From positions 1-64,000 of the forward strand of contig NZ_QEKH01000010.1 of NCBI RefSeq assembly GCF_003096415.1: a DNA stretch of 64,000 nt. The letters run 5' to 3'. Below the pieces are notes generated by a model that was not told where the DNA came from, ran no database searches, and saw nothing but the letters and a program-made list of their open reading frames with translations. This document shows, one piece after another, positions 8,898-18,428 of the stretch; position 1 is the stretch's first letter; each line of letters begins with the position of its first letter. Position numbers and translations under genes: made by a program. This stretch comes from Victivallis vadensis. GTDB lineage: Bacteria > Verrucomicrobiota > Lentisphaeria > Victivallales > Victivallaceae.

Positions 8898-9529
8898 TGC
8901 GCCGCTTCCCCTTTCTCCGGATGGATTTTCTTCAGGGCGGAACCAACTCCGACCTTGATCAATCCCGCCGCGATCGCCGCGACGATCAGCCACGCCGGAC
9001 TGATCCGGAACACCGAAAGCCCGACGAAGCAGCCGATTGCGACGCACCAGCCGAATACGTTCCTGGCCGCCTTTTTGCGCATTTTGAGCGCAGTCACGAC
9101 CACCATGCCGACGATGCAGGCGATTACGCCGATAAACGCCCCCTGCACATAAGGAGTCTCGATCACGTGCCGGATCGAATCCACCCCCGCCGCGATCAGC
9201 ATGATGATGACCAGCGACGGCAGCACCGATCCGGCCAGCGCCGAAAGCGCCCCGCTGTATCCGCCGATCCGCCAGCCGACGTAGATCGCGGAATTGCACG
9301 CGAGAATGCCCGGCACGGTCTGGGTGATCGTGATCATTTCAACCACGTCGTCGTCGGTCAGCCAGCCGCGGCGGCGGACGAACTCCTCCTGCGCGGCCGC
9401 GATGATCGCGTACCCTCCCCCCAGCACCAGGCTGGTGATTTTGATATAGCTCCAGAACAGAATCCAGTTGCGTTTCAGCAGCGATTCCTGCCGGAACGCC
9501 TCCAGCGATTGCGGCGGCCGATCAGACAT
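8894..9529 (-). CDS. Chromate transporter (CHR family), short subunit 1
   Basis: A 211-residue integral membrane protein and the other half of a split CHR transporter. It carries LGGGYAIIAAAQ near residues 36-47 and TQTVPGILACNSAIYVG near residues 70-86, the counterparts of the two signature blocks in the partner. Two half-size CHR proteins in tandem usually form a heterodimer. The gene overlaps its partner by 4 bp and starts 1 bp after the esterase stop, so all three share a transcript. Confidence 0.88.
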   Translation of the reverse strand: MSDRPPQSLEAFRQESLLKRNWILFWSYIKITSLVLGGGYAIIAAAQEEFVRRRGWLTDDDVVEMITITQTVPGILACNSAIYVGWRIGGYSGALSALAGSVLPSLVIIMLIAAGVDSIRHVIETPYVQGAFIGVIACIVGMVVVTALKMRKKAARNVFGWCVAIGCFVGLSVFRISPAWLIVAAIAAGLIKVGVGSALKKIHPEKGEAAQ

Positions 9530-9530
9530 T

Positions 9531-10319
9531 TCAGCGGTTTTCCAGTAAAAATTTCAGCCCGTATTGGATATGCAGATCCCAGAAGCTCCACTGGTGGGCG
9601 CCCGGAGCTTCGAGATATTCGTAGTTCGGGAAGTTCAGCTCCCGCATATGGTCGCGGAAACGCAGGTTATCCTGATACAGGAAATCCTCCGTCCCGCAGA
9701 CCGTCAGGATGCGCGGCGTCTCCGGCGCGTTCACCGCTTTCGCGGCCAGCTCGAACAGGTCGTTGCCGCGCGGAATCAGGTCTGAAGCCGAACCGAAAAT
9801 ATTGTTCAGTTCCCGGCCCATCGTCTTCCAGTCCGCCGACTCCATCCGCGCCCGGATGTCCGTCACCGACGACAGCCCCACCGCCCCGGCGTACCGGTCC
9901 GGGCGGCGCAGCGCCAGCTTCAGCGCCCCGTAGCCGCCCATCGACAGCCCCGCCGCGAACGTATCCTCCCGCCGCGGACTCACCGGAAACAGGTTGCATA
10001 CGATCTCCGGCAACTCCTCCGACAGCATCGTCCAGTAGCGGTATCCCTCGATCATATCCGTATAGAAGCCGCGCTCCCCATTCGGCATCACCACCGCGAC
10101 CTCGTACTCCGCCGCATACCGTTCGATCGAACTGCGGCGGCTCCAGATCGTGTGATCGTCGCTCAGGCCGTGCAGCAGATACACCACCGGATAATCCTTC
10201 CGGCCCGATCCCGAACTGGCCATTCCGATCTGCGTTTTCACCTTCTGCGGCAGAATCACGTTCATCGCACAGGCCCGGCCCAACACATCCGAATGAAACC
10301 CACACTGAATAAATGCCAT
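9531..10319 (-). CDS. Esterase D-type alpha/beta hydrolase
   Basis: A 262-residue cytoplasmic esterase of the S-formylglutathione hydrolase/tributyrin esterase type. The triad is visible: Ser126 in GLSMGG, Asp212 in GTEDFLYQD and His242 in GAHQWSFW. The oxyanion region is LLHGLSDDHTIW. It probably cleaves small acyl esters, possibly acetylated sugars, given the SGNH and GH2 genes nearby. No signal peptide is seen. It leads the operon with the two chromate transporter genes, a link whose meaning is unclear. Confidence 0.88.
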   Translation of the reverse strand: MAFIQCGFHSDVLGRACAMNVILPQKVKTQIGMASSGSGRKDYPVVYLLHGLSDDHTIWSRRSSIERYAAEYEVAVVMPNGERGFYTDMIEGYRYWTMLSEELPEIVCNLFPVSPRREDTFAAGLSMGGYGALKLALRRPDRYAGAVGLSSVTDIRARMESADWKTMGRELNNIFGSASDLIPRGNDLFELAAKAVNAPETPRILTVCGTEDFLYQDNLRFRDHMRELNFPNYEYLEAPGAHQWSFWDLHIQYGLKFLLENR

Positions 10320-10733
10320 CTTCTATTCCTTTTCCTTTAGGAAATTCATGTCACAACTGCCGGAATATCCCGTCTTCAAGCCTATGCCCGGCAGACGGGC
10401 AACCTTGGAGTGCGGAGATTCATCTCCGCTTTCCAATCGCGCATCCCTCTGCGGAGGCAAGGAACAAATTCAAACTTCCACGCCAATTCCTCAGAAGCTT
10501 TCCGGGAAAGCCCTGCCGCATTCGCGGCGGGCGGGTCTTGCGGCCCTTGGCCGCCGACCGGGTGCCACCCGGTGGCGGATACTGCCGATAAAACAAATAA
10601 ACTTATAGATACTCTCCCCGGTTTTGAATTTTTTGCGTTGCAAAAAATCCAAAACCGTACCCGGCGCCGGCACCTTGCCGGTCGGGGGGGACCGGGGGGC
10701 GAAGCGCACCCGGCCGCCGGAGGCTGCCTCCCG
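10320..10733. repeat. GC-rich hairpin repeat, copy B2 (inverted)
   Basis: No gene. Read on the minus strand, 10733 down to about 10400 matches 7030-7400: GCCTCCGGCGGCCGGG, CCCCGACCGGCAAGGTGCCG, a perfect A/T-rich hairpin around TTTTGCAACGCAAAA, then CCACCGGGTGGCACCCGG and CCCGCCCGCCGCGAA. The CTTGTGCGCTA hairpin module present in the 7 kb copy is absent, which shows modular build. The A/T hairpin lies directly downstream of parC and could end its transcription. Confidence 0.8.
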
Positions 10734-13367
10734 TCAGAACCCGAATTCGGGTTGGACGATGCCGAATTCGTCGTCACCGTCCGGCGGCGGAACCTGAATG
10801 CGCGGCTCTTTAGGCACAGATGGCGCCGCCGGTTTGTGACGCGGTTTGCGCGGCGGCTCCGGATCGGCGGTCAGCACCAGCGGTTCATCGAAATTCGGCG
10901 GCTGTTCGACGCCGAAGTCGACCGGATGAACTTCGGGAGGCGGCAGTTCGGAATGGGGTTTCGCCTCGCCGGCTTTCTTCTTCGGCTTCGCAGGTTCGGG
11001 AGCCGCCACTTCTTTTTCCATCACGACAGTGGCGCCGTCGGCGGTATCCCACGGCGGAGCATCCTCCGTCACTTCCGGGACTTTTTTTGAGGGTGCCTGA
11101 GCGGATTTTTCCACAGTTTCCGTTATTTTCGCCGTCACTTCCGACGCCGGTTTCTCAATTTTTTTCACAGGTTCGGAAAGCTCCGGCGGATCGACCGGTT
11201 CGGCAGCCTGCGGCACCGCAGCGGTTTCACCGGAAGCCGTCCCGGCATTTCCGTTTCCGCCGCCGTTCGCCGACTCGTCGTTTTCATCCGTTATTTCGTC
11301 GTCACTTTCCGTTTTCAAGCTCAATGCAGCCAATTCCTCCGGCGTCAAATAACGGTTATGGGTGATTTTGACGATCGGTTTGGAGGAGATCAGAATGCCG
11401 CGCGCCTTCGGGGAGCGGGCGGGCAGTTCCATCAAATTGAGTTCAGTCTGCTGTTGCTTGCCGCGCGCTCCGGCGACAGTCAGCATATAGACGGCATCGG
11501 CGCGGGGAGTCAGAAGTTCCAGCTTGCAGCCGACCGGACAGAGATTGTACTCCTTGTCCAGAATAAAACCGCCGATGGCGGTGCGCTTGCCGTAATATTT
11601 GCCGCTCTTGGTTTCCCGGTAGATCACGCCGAATTCGGTCGCCGCGTCGTACTTGCGGAAATCGTAGAGCTTGCCGATGAAAAGCTTCTCCGGCGGCAGC
11701 GCGATCACTTTGTACGAACCGGATTTTTCCACACACAGAAAGCGGTCGAATTCGTTGCAGGCAAGAATGTCGTCGCTCTTGATCGAAGTGCCGACGTAAC
11801 CGTTCTTGCGGTCCCAGCCGACCTTGATGTTGTTCAAAGCGGCCTCGCGGCGGTCAATCTTCTCGAAATGCTCGATCTCGGTGCGGCGCGGGAAATCTTT
11901 GCCGTATTTGTCGAGCAGTTTCCGCAGGTAGTTGATCGCGTACTTCTTCAGCGAACCGAGATTCTTTTTGATCTCCTCCATTTTGGCAAGAACCTCGGCC
12001 AGTTCGCGCTGGTTCTTCTCGATGTCGAAACGGCTGATCCGGCGCACCGGCAGCGCGAGCAGCTTGTCGATATCCTGATCGGTCACGTCGCGGCGGAGCA
12101 GGTGGCGGAACGGAGCCAGCCCGGCATGCACCTCGGTATATTCCTCCTTTTCGCTCTTGCACTCCTCGATCTTCTTGTAGATGCGGTTCTCGAAGAAAAT
12201 CTGGGCCAGCGTCTTGGCGTGGAACAGGTCCTCCTGCTTGGCGAGGTCGATTTCCAATTCGCGCTTCAGGTATTCCAGCAGCTTGTCGGCGTTGCGGCGC
12301 AACACTTCGGAGACGCTCATCTGCACCGGGCGGTTTTCACGGATCACGGTCATATTCACCGAGATCGACACCGAGCAGTCGGTGTACATGTAAAGCCCCT
12401 GCATCGTCTTTTCCGGATCGTAGCCGCGGGTCGGCACCACCTTGATTTCCACCTTGTCGGTGGTGTAGTCATTCACGCTCGAAATCTTGATTTTGTTCTT
12501 TTCGGCGGCTTTTTCGATCGATGCGACCAGTGTTTCGGTGGAGGTGGTCGCCGGAATTTCACGGATGATCAGGTCGCGGCCGACGATTTCGATCTTCGCG
12601 CGCAGCGTGATCTTGCCGTTGCCGTCGTTGTACTCGCGCACATCCATCAGCCCGCCCTGCTGGAAATCGGGATAAAGCTCGAACTCCTCTCCCCGCAGCA
12701 CCGCGATTTCGGCTTCGAGCAACTCGTTGAAGTTGTGCGGCATGATCTTGGTCGCCATGCCGACCGCGATGCCGTCGCTGCCCAGCATCAGCAGAGACGG
12801 GACCTTCGCCGGCAGCGTTACCGGCTCCACGCCGCGCCCGTCGTAGGTGTCGACGAACTCGGTGATGTCGTTGTTGAACAGCACCTCATGGCCGAGCGGC
12901 GAAAGGCTGCACTCGATGTAACGCCCCGCCGCAGCCGGGCTGCCGGTCAGGATGTTGCCGAAATTGCCCTGCCGGGTGATGTAATACTCCTTGTTGGCCA
13001 GCACCACCAGCGCATCCTCGATCGAAGCGTTGCCGTGCGGATGATAGTGCATGGTGTTGCCGACCACGTTCGCGACCTTGTGGGTGCGTCCGTCGTAGAC
13101 CTGATAGAGCGCCCAGAGCACACGGCGCTGCACCGGCTTCAGTCCGTCGTCCACATCGGGAATCGCGCGGTCCTTGATCACATAGCTGGCGTATTCAAGG
13201 AAGTTCCGGTCCATCATGGTCCGGAAATAGTCGTTATTGCCGCGGTAGCGCTCGGCGGCAACGCTGTTCGGATCGCCGTTTTCCGCCGTATCGTCGTTTT
13301 CGGAAACGACTTCGGCGTCGAGCGGAACCGGCGCGTCCAATTCGTTCTTTTCCGGTTCGTCACTCAT
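10734..13367 (-). CDS. parC: Topoisomerase IV subunit A-like protein (ParC)
   Basis: An 877-residue type IIA topoisomerase subunit that cuts and rejoins DNA and would decatenate chromosomes with the adjacent ParE. The winged-helix region has RPVQRRVLWAL and HYHPHGNASIEDALV. The active-site Tyr is in AGRYIECSL at about residue 150. The coiled-coil tower and a reduced C-terminal region follow. The last 180 or so residues are a Pro/Glu/Lys-rich, probably disordered tail ending in FGIVQPEFGF. GyrB is encoded separately at 58.6 kb, so this pair is best read as topoisomerase IV. The start overlaps the parE stop by 8 bp. Confidence 0.9.
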   Translation of the reverse strand: MSDEPEKNELDAPVPLDAEVVSENDDTAENGDPNSVAAERYRGNNDYFRTMMDRNFLEYASYVIKDRAIPDVDDGLKPVQRRVLWALYQVYDGRTHKVANVVGNTMHYHPHGNASIEDALVVLANKEYYITRQGNFGNILTGSPAAAGRYIECSLSPLGHEVLFNNDITEFVDTYDGRGVEPVTLPAKVPSLLMLGSDGIAVGMATKIMPHNFNELLEAEIAVLRGEEFELYPDFQQGGLMDVREYNDGNGKITLRAKIEIVGRDLIIREIPATTSTETLVASIEKAAEKNKIKISSVNDYTTDKVEIKVVPTRGYDPEKTMQGLYMYTDCSVSISVNMTVIRENRPVQMSVSEVLRRNADKLLEYLKRELEIDLAKQEDLFHAKTLAQIFFENRIYKKIEECKSEKEEYTEVHAGLAPFRHLLRRDVTDQDIDKLLALPVRRISRFDIEKNQRELAEVLAKMEEIKKNLGSLKKYAINYLRKLLDKYGKDFPRRTEIEHFEKIDRREAALNNIKVGWDRKNGYVGTSIKSDDILACNEFDRFLCVEKSGSYKVIALPPEKLFIGKLYDFRKYDAATEFGVIYRETKSGKYYGKRTAIGGFILDKEYNLCPVGCKLELLTPRADAVYMLTVAGARGKQQQTELNLMELPARSPKARGILISSKPIVKITHNRYLTPEELAALSLKTESDDEITDENDESANGGGNGNAGTASGETAAVPQAAEPVDPPELSEPVKKIEKPASEVTAKITETVEKSAQAPSKKVPEVTEDAPPWDTADGATVVMEKEVAAPEPAKPKKKAGEAKPHSELPPPEVHPVDFGVEQPPNFDEPLVLTADPEPPRKPRHKPAAPSVPKEPRIQVPPPDGDDEFGIVQPEFGF

Positions 13368-15189
13368 ATTTGTGCACTTCCAGGTTGTTCATGATGTATT
13401 CGCGCCGTTTCGGAGTGTTGTTGCCCATGAAGAAGCCGAGCAGTTCCGGCACGTTGCGCATGTTTTCAAGGGTGACCGGCTGCAGTTTGATGTCCTCGCC
13501 GATGAACTGGCCGAACTCCTTCGGCGAAATTTCGCCAAGCCCCTTGAACCGGGTGATCTCCGCCTTTTTGCCCAGCTTCGCGGCGGCCGCGTCACGTTCG
13601 GCGTCGCTGTAACAGTAAACCGGCTTCTCTTTCGGCTTCTGCACGCGGAAAAGCGGCGTTTCCAGCACATACAAGTGGCCGGAGAGCACCAGCTGCTCGA
13701 AGAAGCACAGGAAATAGGTGATCAGCAGATTGCGGATGTGCAGTCCGTCCACGTCGGCGTCGGTCGCGATCACCACCTTGTCGTAGCGGAGGTTTTCGAT
13801 ATCGTCCTCAATGCCGAGCGCCTGCATCAGGAAAGTCAGTTCTTCATTGCTGTAGATTTTGTCGAACTTCTCGCCGTAGCAGTTCATCGGCTTGCCGCGC
13901 AGTGCGAAGATCGCCTGACTGTTCACATCGCGGCAGACCTCCAGCGACCCCGCCGCCGAATCGCCCTCGGTCAGGAAGATCATCGTATCGGATTTTTCCA
14001 GGTTGCGCGGCCATTTGTCGCCGATGTGGAACTTGCAGTCCTTCAGCTTCGGAATGCGCAACCGCGTCTTCTGCTGGGTTTCGCGCCCCTTCTTCTTCAC
14101 TTCCTGAATCTGGCGGTGCATCTGCTCATTGCGGGCGACCTTGTCGAGCAGTATTTCGGAGACGTCCTTATTTTTATGCAGATAGTCCACGATCGCGTCG
14201 CGCACCGCCGCGACGATCGGCCCGCGCACGTCGGTATTGCCGAGCTTGTTCTTGGTCTGGGATTCAAAGACCGGGTCCTTGATCTTGATCGCGACCGCGC
14301 CGATCATGCCGTCGCGGATTTCGTCGGCCTTGTAGTTCTTGCCCGAAAACTCGTTGATTCCCTTGAGCACCCCTTCCTTGAATGCGGAGAGATGGGTGCC
14401 GCCGTCGTTGGTGTACTGGCCGTTCACGAAACTGAAACTGGTTTCGCCGTAATTGTCGCTGTGGGTCAGCGCGAATTCGATGGTCTTGGAACGGTACGCG
14501 ATCACATTGTAGAGCCGTTCCTCGCCGGTTTCGGATTCGAGCAGGTCCTGCAGGCCGTTGGCGGAGAGATAGCGCTGGCCGTTGAAATAGAGCGCGAGGC
14601 CGCTGTTCAGATACGCGTACATCCAGAGCCGTTTTTCAATATACTCCAGCTTGAACGCATAATTCGGAAACAGCGTCGGATCGGGGATGAAACGGACGAA
14701 CGTGCCGTTCTTCTCGCCGCACTCTCCCTCGTTTTCACCGGTCAGCACACCGCGCTCGAAGGTCGCTTCGTGAAATCTGCCGTCGCGGACGGCCCGGACC
14801 AGGAAGAATTCCGAAAGCGCGTTGACCGCCTTGGTGCCGACGCCGTTGAGTCCGATCGAAAACTTGAACACATCGTCGTTGTACTTGCCGCCGGTGTTCA
14901 TCACGGAGACGCATTCGACGACCTTGTCGAGCGGAATGCCGCGGCCGTAGTCGCGGATGGTCACTTCATTCCCCTCGATGGAAAGCTCGACCCGCTTGCC
15001 GTGGCCCATGATGAATTCGTCGATGCTGTTATCGATGATCTCCTTGATCAGGATATAGATACCGTCGTCCGGATGCGAACCGTCGCCCATGCGGCCGATA
15101 TACATACCGGGCCGGAGCCTGATGTGCTCCAGAGCGGACAAGGTTTTGATGGCGCTGCCGTCATAAGCGACGCTGTTTTCTTCCGGCAT
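13360..15189 (-). CDS. parE: Topoisomerase IV subunit B-like protein (ParE)
   Basis: A 609-residue ATPase subunit of a type IIA topoisomerase. The GHKL ATP site has EIIDNSIDE, the lid region GLNGVGTKAVNAL, and the TOPRIM domain has TEGDSAAGS and DADVDGLHIRNLL. It lacks the long insertion of the GyrB at 58.6 kb, as expected for ParE. The ATG at 15189 has GGAG 13 bases upstream and is preferred to a TTG at 15216 that has no Shine-Dalgarno sequence. It is the first gene of the parE-parC operon. Confidence 0.92.
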   Translation of the reverse strand: MPEENSVAYDGSAIKTLSALEHIRLRPGMYIGRMGDGSHPDDGIYILIKEIIDNSIDEFIMGHGKRVELSIEGNEVTIRDYGRGIPLDKVVECVSVMNTGGKYNDDVFKFSIGLNGVGTKAVNALSEFFLVRAVRDGRFHEATFERGVLTGENEGECGEKNGTFVRFIPDPTLFPNYAFKLEYIEKRLWMYAYLNSGLALYFNGQRYLSANGLQDLLESETGEERLYNVIAYRSKTIEFALTHSDNYGETSFSFVNGQYTNDGGTHLSAFKEGVLKGINEFSGKNYKADEIRDGMIGAVAIKIKDPVFESQTKNKLGNTDVRGPIVAAVRDAIVDYLHKNKDVSEILLDKVARNEQMHRQIQEVKKKGRETQQKTRLRIPKLKDCKFHIGDKWPRNLEKSDTMIFLTEGDSAAGSLEVCRDVNSQAIFALRGKPMNCYGEKFDKIYSNEELTFLMQALGIEDDIENLRYDKVVIATDADVDGLHIRNLLITYFLCFFEQLVLSGHLYVLETPLFRVQKPKEKPVYCYSDAERDAAAAKLGKKAEITRFKGLGEISPKEFGQFIGEDIKLQPVTLENMRNVPELLGFFMGNNTPKRREYIMNNLEVHKYE

Positions 15190-15235
15190 AACAAAAAGCT
15201 CCGAACGCTGGTACAATTACATGGACAGATTAGGA

Positions 15236-15263
15236 AATGTACCATTTTTTTGCAAAATTTCAA
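15236..15263 (-). promoter_or_regulatory. Predicted parE-parC promoter
   Basis: On the minus strand TTGAAA (15258-15263), a 16 bp spacer and TACATT (15236-15241) lie about 45 bases before the chosen parE start. Confidence 0.45.
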
Positions 15264-15295
15264 GGTAAAATCCCCAAAAAATCTCCGGAAACGAT

Positions 15296-15324
15296 TTGCA
15301 CGCCGCCAAACACCGCACTATATT
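15296..15324 (+). promoter_or_regulatory. tRNA-Thr promoter
   Basis: TTGCAC (15296-15301), a 17 bp spacer and TATATT (15319-15324) stand 20 bp before the tRNA. Confidence 0.65.
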
Positions 15325-15344
15325 AAGGCGTATTTTCATGGGCT

Positions 15345-15421
15345 GCCGACTTAGCTCAGTTGGCTAGAGCGGTTGACTTGTAATCAGCAGGTCGTGGGTT
15401 CGATTCCCACAGTCGGCTCCA
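15345..15421 (+). tRNA. tRNA-Thr (anticodon TGT)
   Basis: A complete cloverleaf: acceptor GCCGACT paired with AGTCGGC, D-loop TTAGCTCAGTTGG, anticodon loop CTTGTAA between GTTGA and TCAGC, and T-arm GTGGGTTCGATTCCCAC. The 3' CCA is encoded. Confidence 0.95.
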
Positions 15422-15764
15422 TTCTCTTTTCCTGATTTAAGTTCATAGTTCTCCAAATCTGCTTCTCATACAGCTCAACAGATCATGCTTTTCGTTTTGG
15501 CATAGTTTCTTCGATATTATCATTTCTCTTCGGAAACCAGGGAAATACGGCCCAGGGATGCCATTTTTATAAAAAATTATAACATCCCGAGGCCAGTTCC
15601 CGACAGTTTGAGACTAAATCAGGCATCTCATCTCAATTATTTCACACAAAGATTTACAATAAACGGCGTCACCTGATATTCATCTGTCATAGTCTGCCGA
15701 CCACATCCGTAAATCCCAATGATGTATTCAACTATAACCATACCAATTCCGGATGACAAACGGT
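15422..15764. other. Intergenic, nothing recognised
   Basis: This AT-richer stretch between the tRNA and the phage-like operon has no convincing ORF, strong hairpin or copy of the tRNA 3' end that would mark an attachment site. Confidence 0.5.
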
Positions 15765-17800
15765 CTATGGAGAAAAGCTGCTCTCCGTTTCATTGATAGT
15801 TTCGGAATATTGGGCATTTCCATTGCGTTCTCCAGAGGTGGCACCGGAATCAGAGACGTCGGGAATCACTGATTCCGGGCTGTCGACGTTCACGTTCACT
15901 TCAGCAACAGCCTCATTGTAGGCAGTAGCCTCATAATCCATGTCATAGGTGTTTTCCTCAATCTGTTCGACATCGTCCGCCCCGTTCGCCCGTGTGACCG
16001 TCACCTTTTTGATGTAGGTCACAGCTGTTGATTTATCCTGATTTACCCGGCCGTTCTCGTAAATCACCATTGCCGTGTGAGTGATTGTGATTTCCATGAC
16101 CACGTTTTTCCAGGCAGAATCTTCCTGATGACGACCATCCGTGCTGGCTCTCAGGGAATTGGAGCGAGTTACCGTCCGGTAAGAAGGCAGCACAACACCT
16201 TCGCCCAAGATCCGGGCGGCAAAGCTGCCAGTTGCTCCGACAGTGGATTCCTCGGTCGTCGTTTCATCGGTCAATGTTTCACCATCAGAGATATATTTAT
16301 CTGTTTTAGTTGTCCGGATTTTCCAACTGCCGCCGCCCTGTCCATTCCCAGTACTGTAGATTTGCACCTTTTCTCCGGCAGCCGGCCTGCCATAGCCCAG
16401 ATAAAGCTGCAAATCCGAGGTAGCGCTCAACTGCTCGATAATTTCAGAACGTTCAGTCTTGTTCTCCGTCGTGGTAGATGAATAAGGTTCGCCATTGTAA
16501 ACACCGTTGCTTTTCAGTGCAAAGTCATAATCGTAAGTTTTGTCAAGTTCGAAGTCACCAGAAGCCTCCGGATTGTATAGAAACAACCGTTGGAGCATGT
16601 CGCCATTACGGCTCGCACCGGACAGTGTTCCCGGTGAAATTGTGATTGTGTAATTATTTTTCCGTTCTTCTTTTAACGAAGCATTCACATGTTCCCAGGA
16701 ATCACCGGACGCATAATACGTATATATATCCCCTCCCGATGCCGTTCGGGTCTCCTCACGATGCTTGATCCGGAAATGTCCGGAAACAGTCGGAGCAACT
16801 ACTCCGTCGGTCCCGTTCGGCGGAGCGATCTGGCGGTGCAGCGGGTAGAACGGCCAGTAGCCGCCTGCCGTGCCGTTTGCACCGGTTGCGAAAGCGAGCT
16901 GCCCCGCATCGGGGAGCCGATTCAGATTGAGGCTTTCCAGCGCCAGATCCCGTACCGTGTGTTTTCCGACCTTTTCCGAAGTCGCCGGACTGTACGGCAG
17001 TGCCGTCCCGCCGGTGAGTTCCGCCGGAAAAACCGTCGCTCCGTCGATCTGCCAGCCGCCGTTTCCGTCAGCGATCAGGAACGAACCGTCCCAGCCCTGA
17101 AAGCACCCCTCCAATCCCTTGTTGTCGAAGAATCCCCGCCCTTCGACAAAATACCGGGTGTCGCCGACAAACGTGACGCCGTCCGACCATGTGCCGGAGG
17201 GCGGGATTTCCGAGCCCGGAATAGCCGATGCGGATGCCAGCACTTCAAATTCCAAAGGAGTTTCATCCGAAAAGTAACGCCTTCCCGACAGCTGCCAGAT
17301 ATCCCCGCTGCGCGCAACCTGATAATCAAATACCTCATACAAATTGAAGGAGGCATTGATCAGCTCACGGGCAGTCCGGCGCCATATGTCGCCGGAGCGG
17401 GTGAACGATCCGAGGGCCGAACCGGTGTAGCCGCCGGAGAGCAGCCGCAGAAAATCCGGATTCCTGAGATATTCCACTTCCGGGTCCTGCACAATCACGG
17501 TTCCCCTGTCGAATTTCTCATAGATCGAAACCACCACCGGCACCGATCCCGAACCAGCCGGAAACGACGACGGCAGATAATCGTACTGGCCGCCTTCATC
17601 CCATGTCTGCGCTTCGGTCAGGAACAAATAGGTCCCGACCTTCGCCGCCGTGCCGCGCAGATGCACATTGGTGATCGCCCCTCGGTCGGTTTTGTCACAG
17701 GCGATGTACAGTCCGGAATCCTCCAACGGCCCCTCGTGACGCACGTTGTAGTCGATCACCGGATTGACCACCCACGGTATCTGACTGATGTATTTTTCAT
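15765..17800 (-). pseudogene. Large phage-like protein of unknown function with a frameshift just after the start codon
   Basis: The open frame encodes about 668 residues rich in Thr, Gly, Ser and acidic residues, with no motif I recognise. The ideal start (AAGGAGG at 17808-17814, 7 bases before ATG at 17798-17800) is out of frame. ATG is followed by five A residues; six would read MKKYISQIPWVVNPVIDYN straight into the long frame. The real ATG frame ends after 14 codons. Either one A has been lost, in the organism or in sequencing, or the start involves slippage. It is the third gene of a minus-strand group whose first two products look like phage head-completion proteins, so a virion or tail-fibre role is a guess. 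A GTG at 17771 is an alternative start without a ribosome site. Confidence 0.6.
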
Positions 17801-17882
17801 TACGGAGCCTCCTTGTGGTTTAGGCAACCGTAATATACTATTACGGACAAGTTGGCTCCACTTTTTTCACCCCTTCAAAAGT

Positions 17883-17900
17883 TTGTTAGGACAGGTGTGA
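17883..17900 (+). repeat. 18-bp repeat, second copy
   Basis: TTGTTAGGACAGGTGTGA is identical to 79-96. It sits upstream of the frameshifted gene, in a spacing without other features. It may be a remnant of a mobile-element end. Confidence 0.6.
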
Positions 17901-18032
17901 AATCACACGTGTATCCATAAGAAATTTCCTTTATCGCGGACTCCCTCCTGACAGAAGAACAGGGAGGAACATCCGCCGGTTAAATCGTAAACTCCACACC
18001 GGGTCAGAATCAGTGCCTGTTTTCAAAATTCC

Positions 18033-18398
18033 CTACTGTGAAACTGAAGCGTATACCACCGCGACCCGCTGCGGTTCTTCGCCTGATTTCAGGGAGATGT
18101 TCCGGATCAGGCCGGAAGCATCAAGCTCCTGTGCCGTGATCCGGTACTGGCGGCGCCGGTAAGTCACGCCCGACACCTCGCCGAGCTGCCGCCAGTCCGA
18201 TTCGAGAAATCCGAGCCGGAATCCCTCCCCGCCGTCCGATTCCTCTCCGTTCCGGGAAACAACACAGGATACCCGGCGGTTGCCGACTTCGCACCATTCG
18301 GTGACATCAGGATTGCCGAACAGGTCTTGTGCAAAACAGTCGAAAACCCCAGGTCCCGGCTTCCGCGCGGAACTGCCCTTGATTGATTTGATCGCCAT
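18033..18398 (-). CDS. Small phage-like protein (possible head-tail joining type)
   Basis: A 121-residue protein that I do not recognise by motif. It has a predicted beta-rich C-terminal half (VTYRRRQYRITAQELDASGLIRNISL) of the sort seen in phage head-tail joining proteins, which agrees with the position just after a gpW-like gene. The ATG at 18398 has GGAG 9-10 bases upstream. Function is inferred from context alone. Confidence 0.6.
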   Translation of the reverse strand: MAIKSIKGSSARKPGPGVFDCFAQDLFGNPDVTEWCEVGNRRVSCVVSRNGEESDGGEGFRLGFLESDWRQLGEVSGVTYRRRQYRITAQELDASGLIRNISLKSGEEPQRVAVVYASVSQ

Positions 18399-18428
18399 GA
18401 TTCGATACTCCGTTTGAACTTGCGTGAC

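Noticed and set aside
13372-15354. Plus-strand open frame of 660 codons
   Set aside because: It lies opposite parE and reads His/Arg-rich low-complexity protein typical of an antisense shadow.
15345-15764. Attachment-site duplication of the tRNA-Thr 3' end
   Set aside because: I find no second copy of the T-arm and acceptor sequence near the island.
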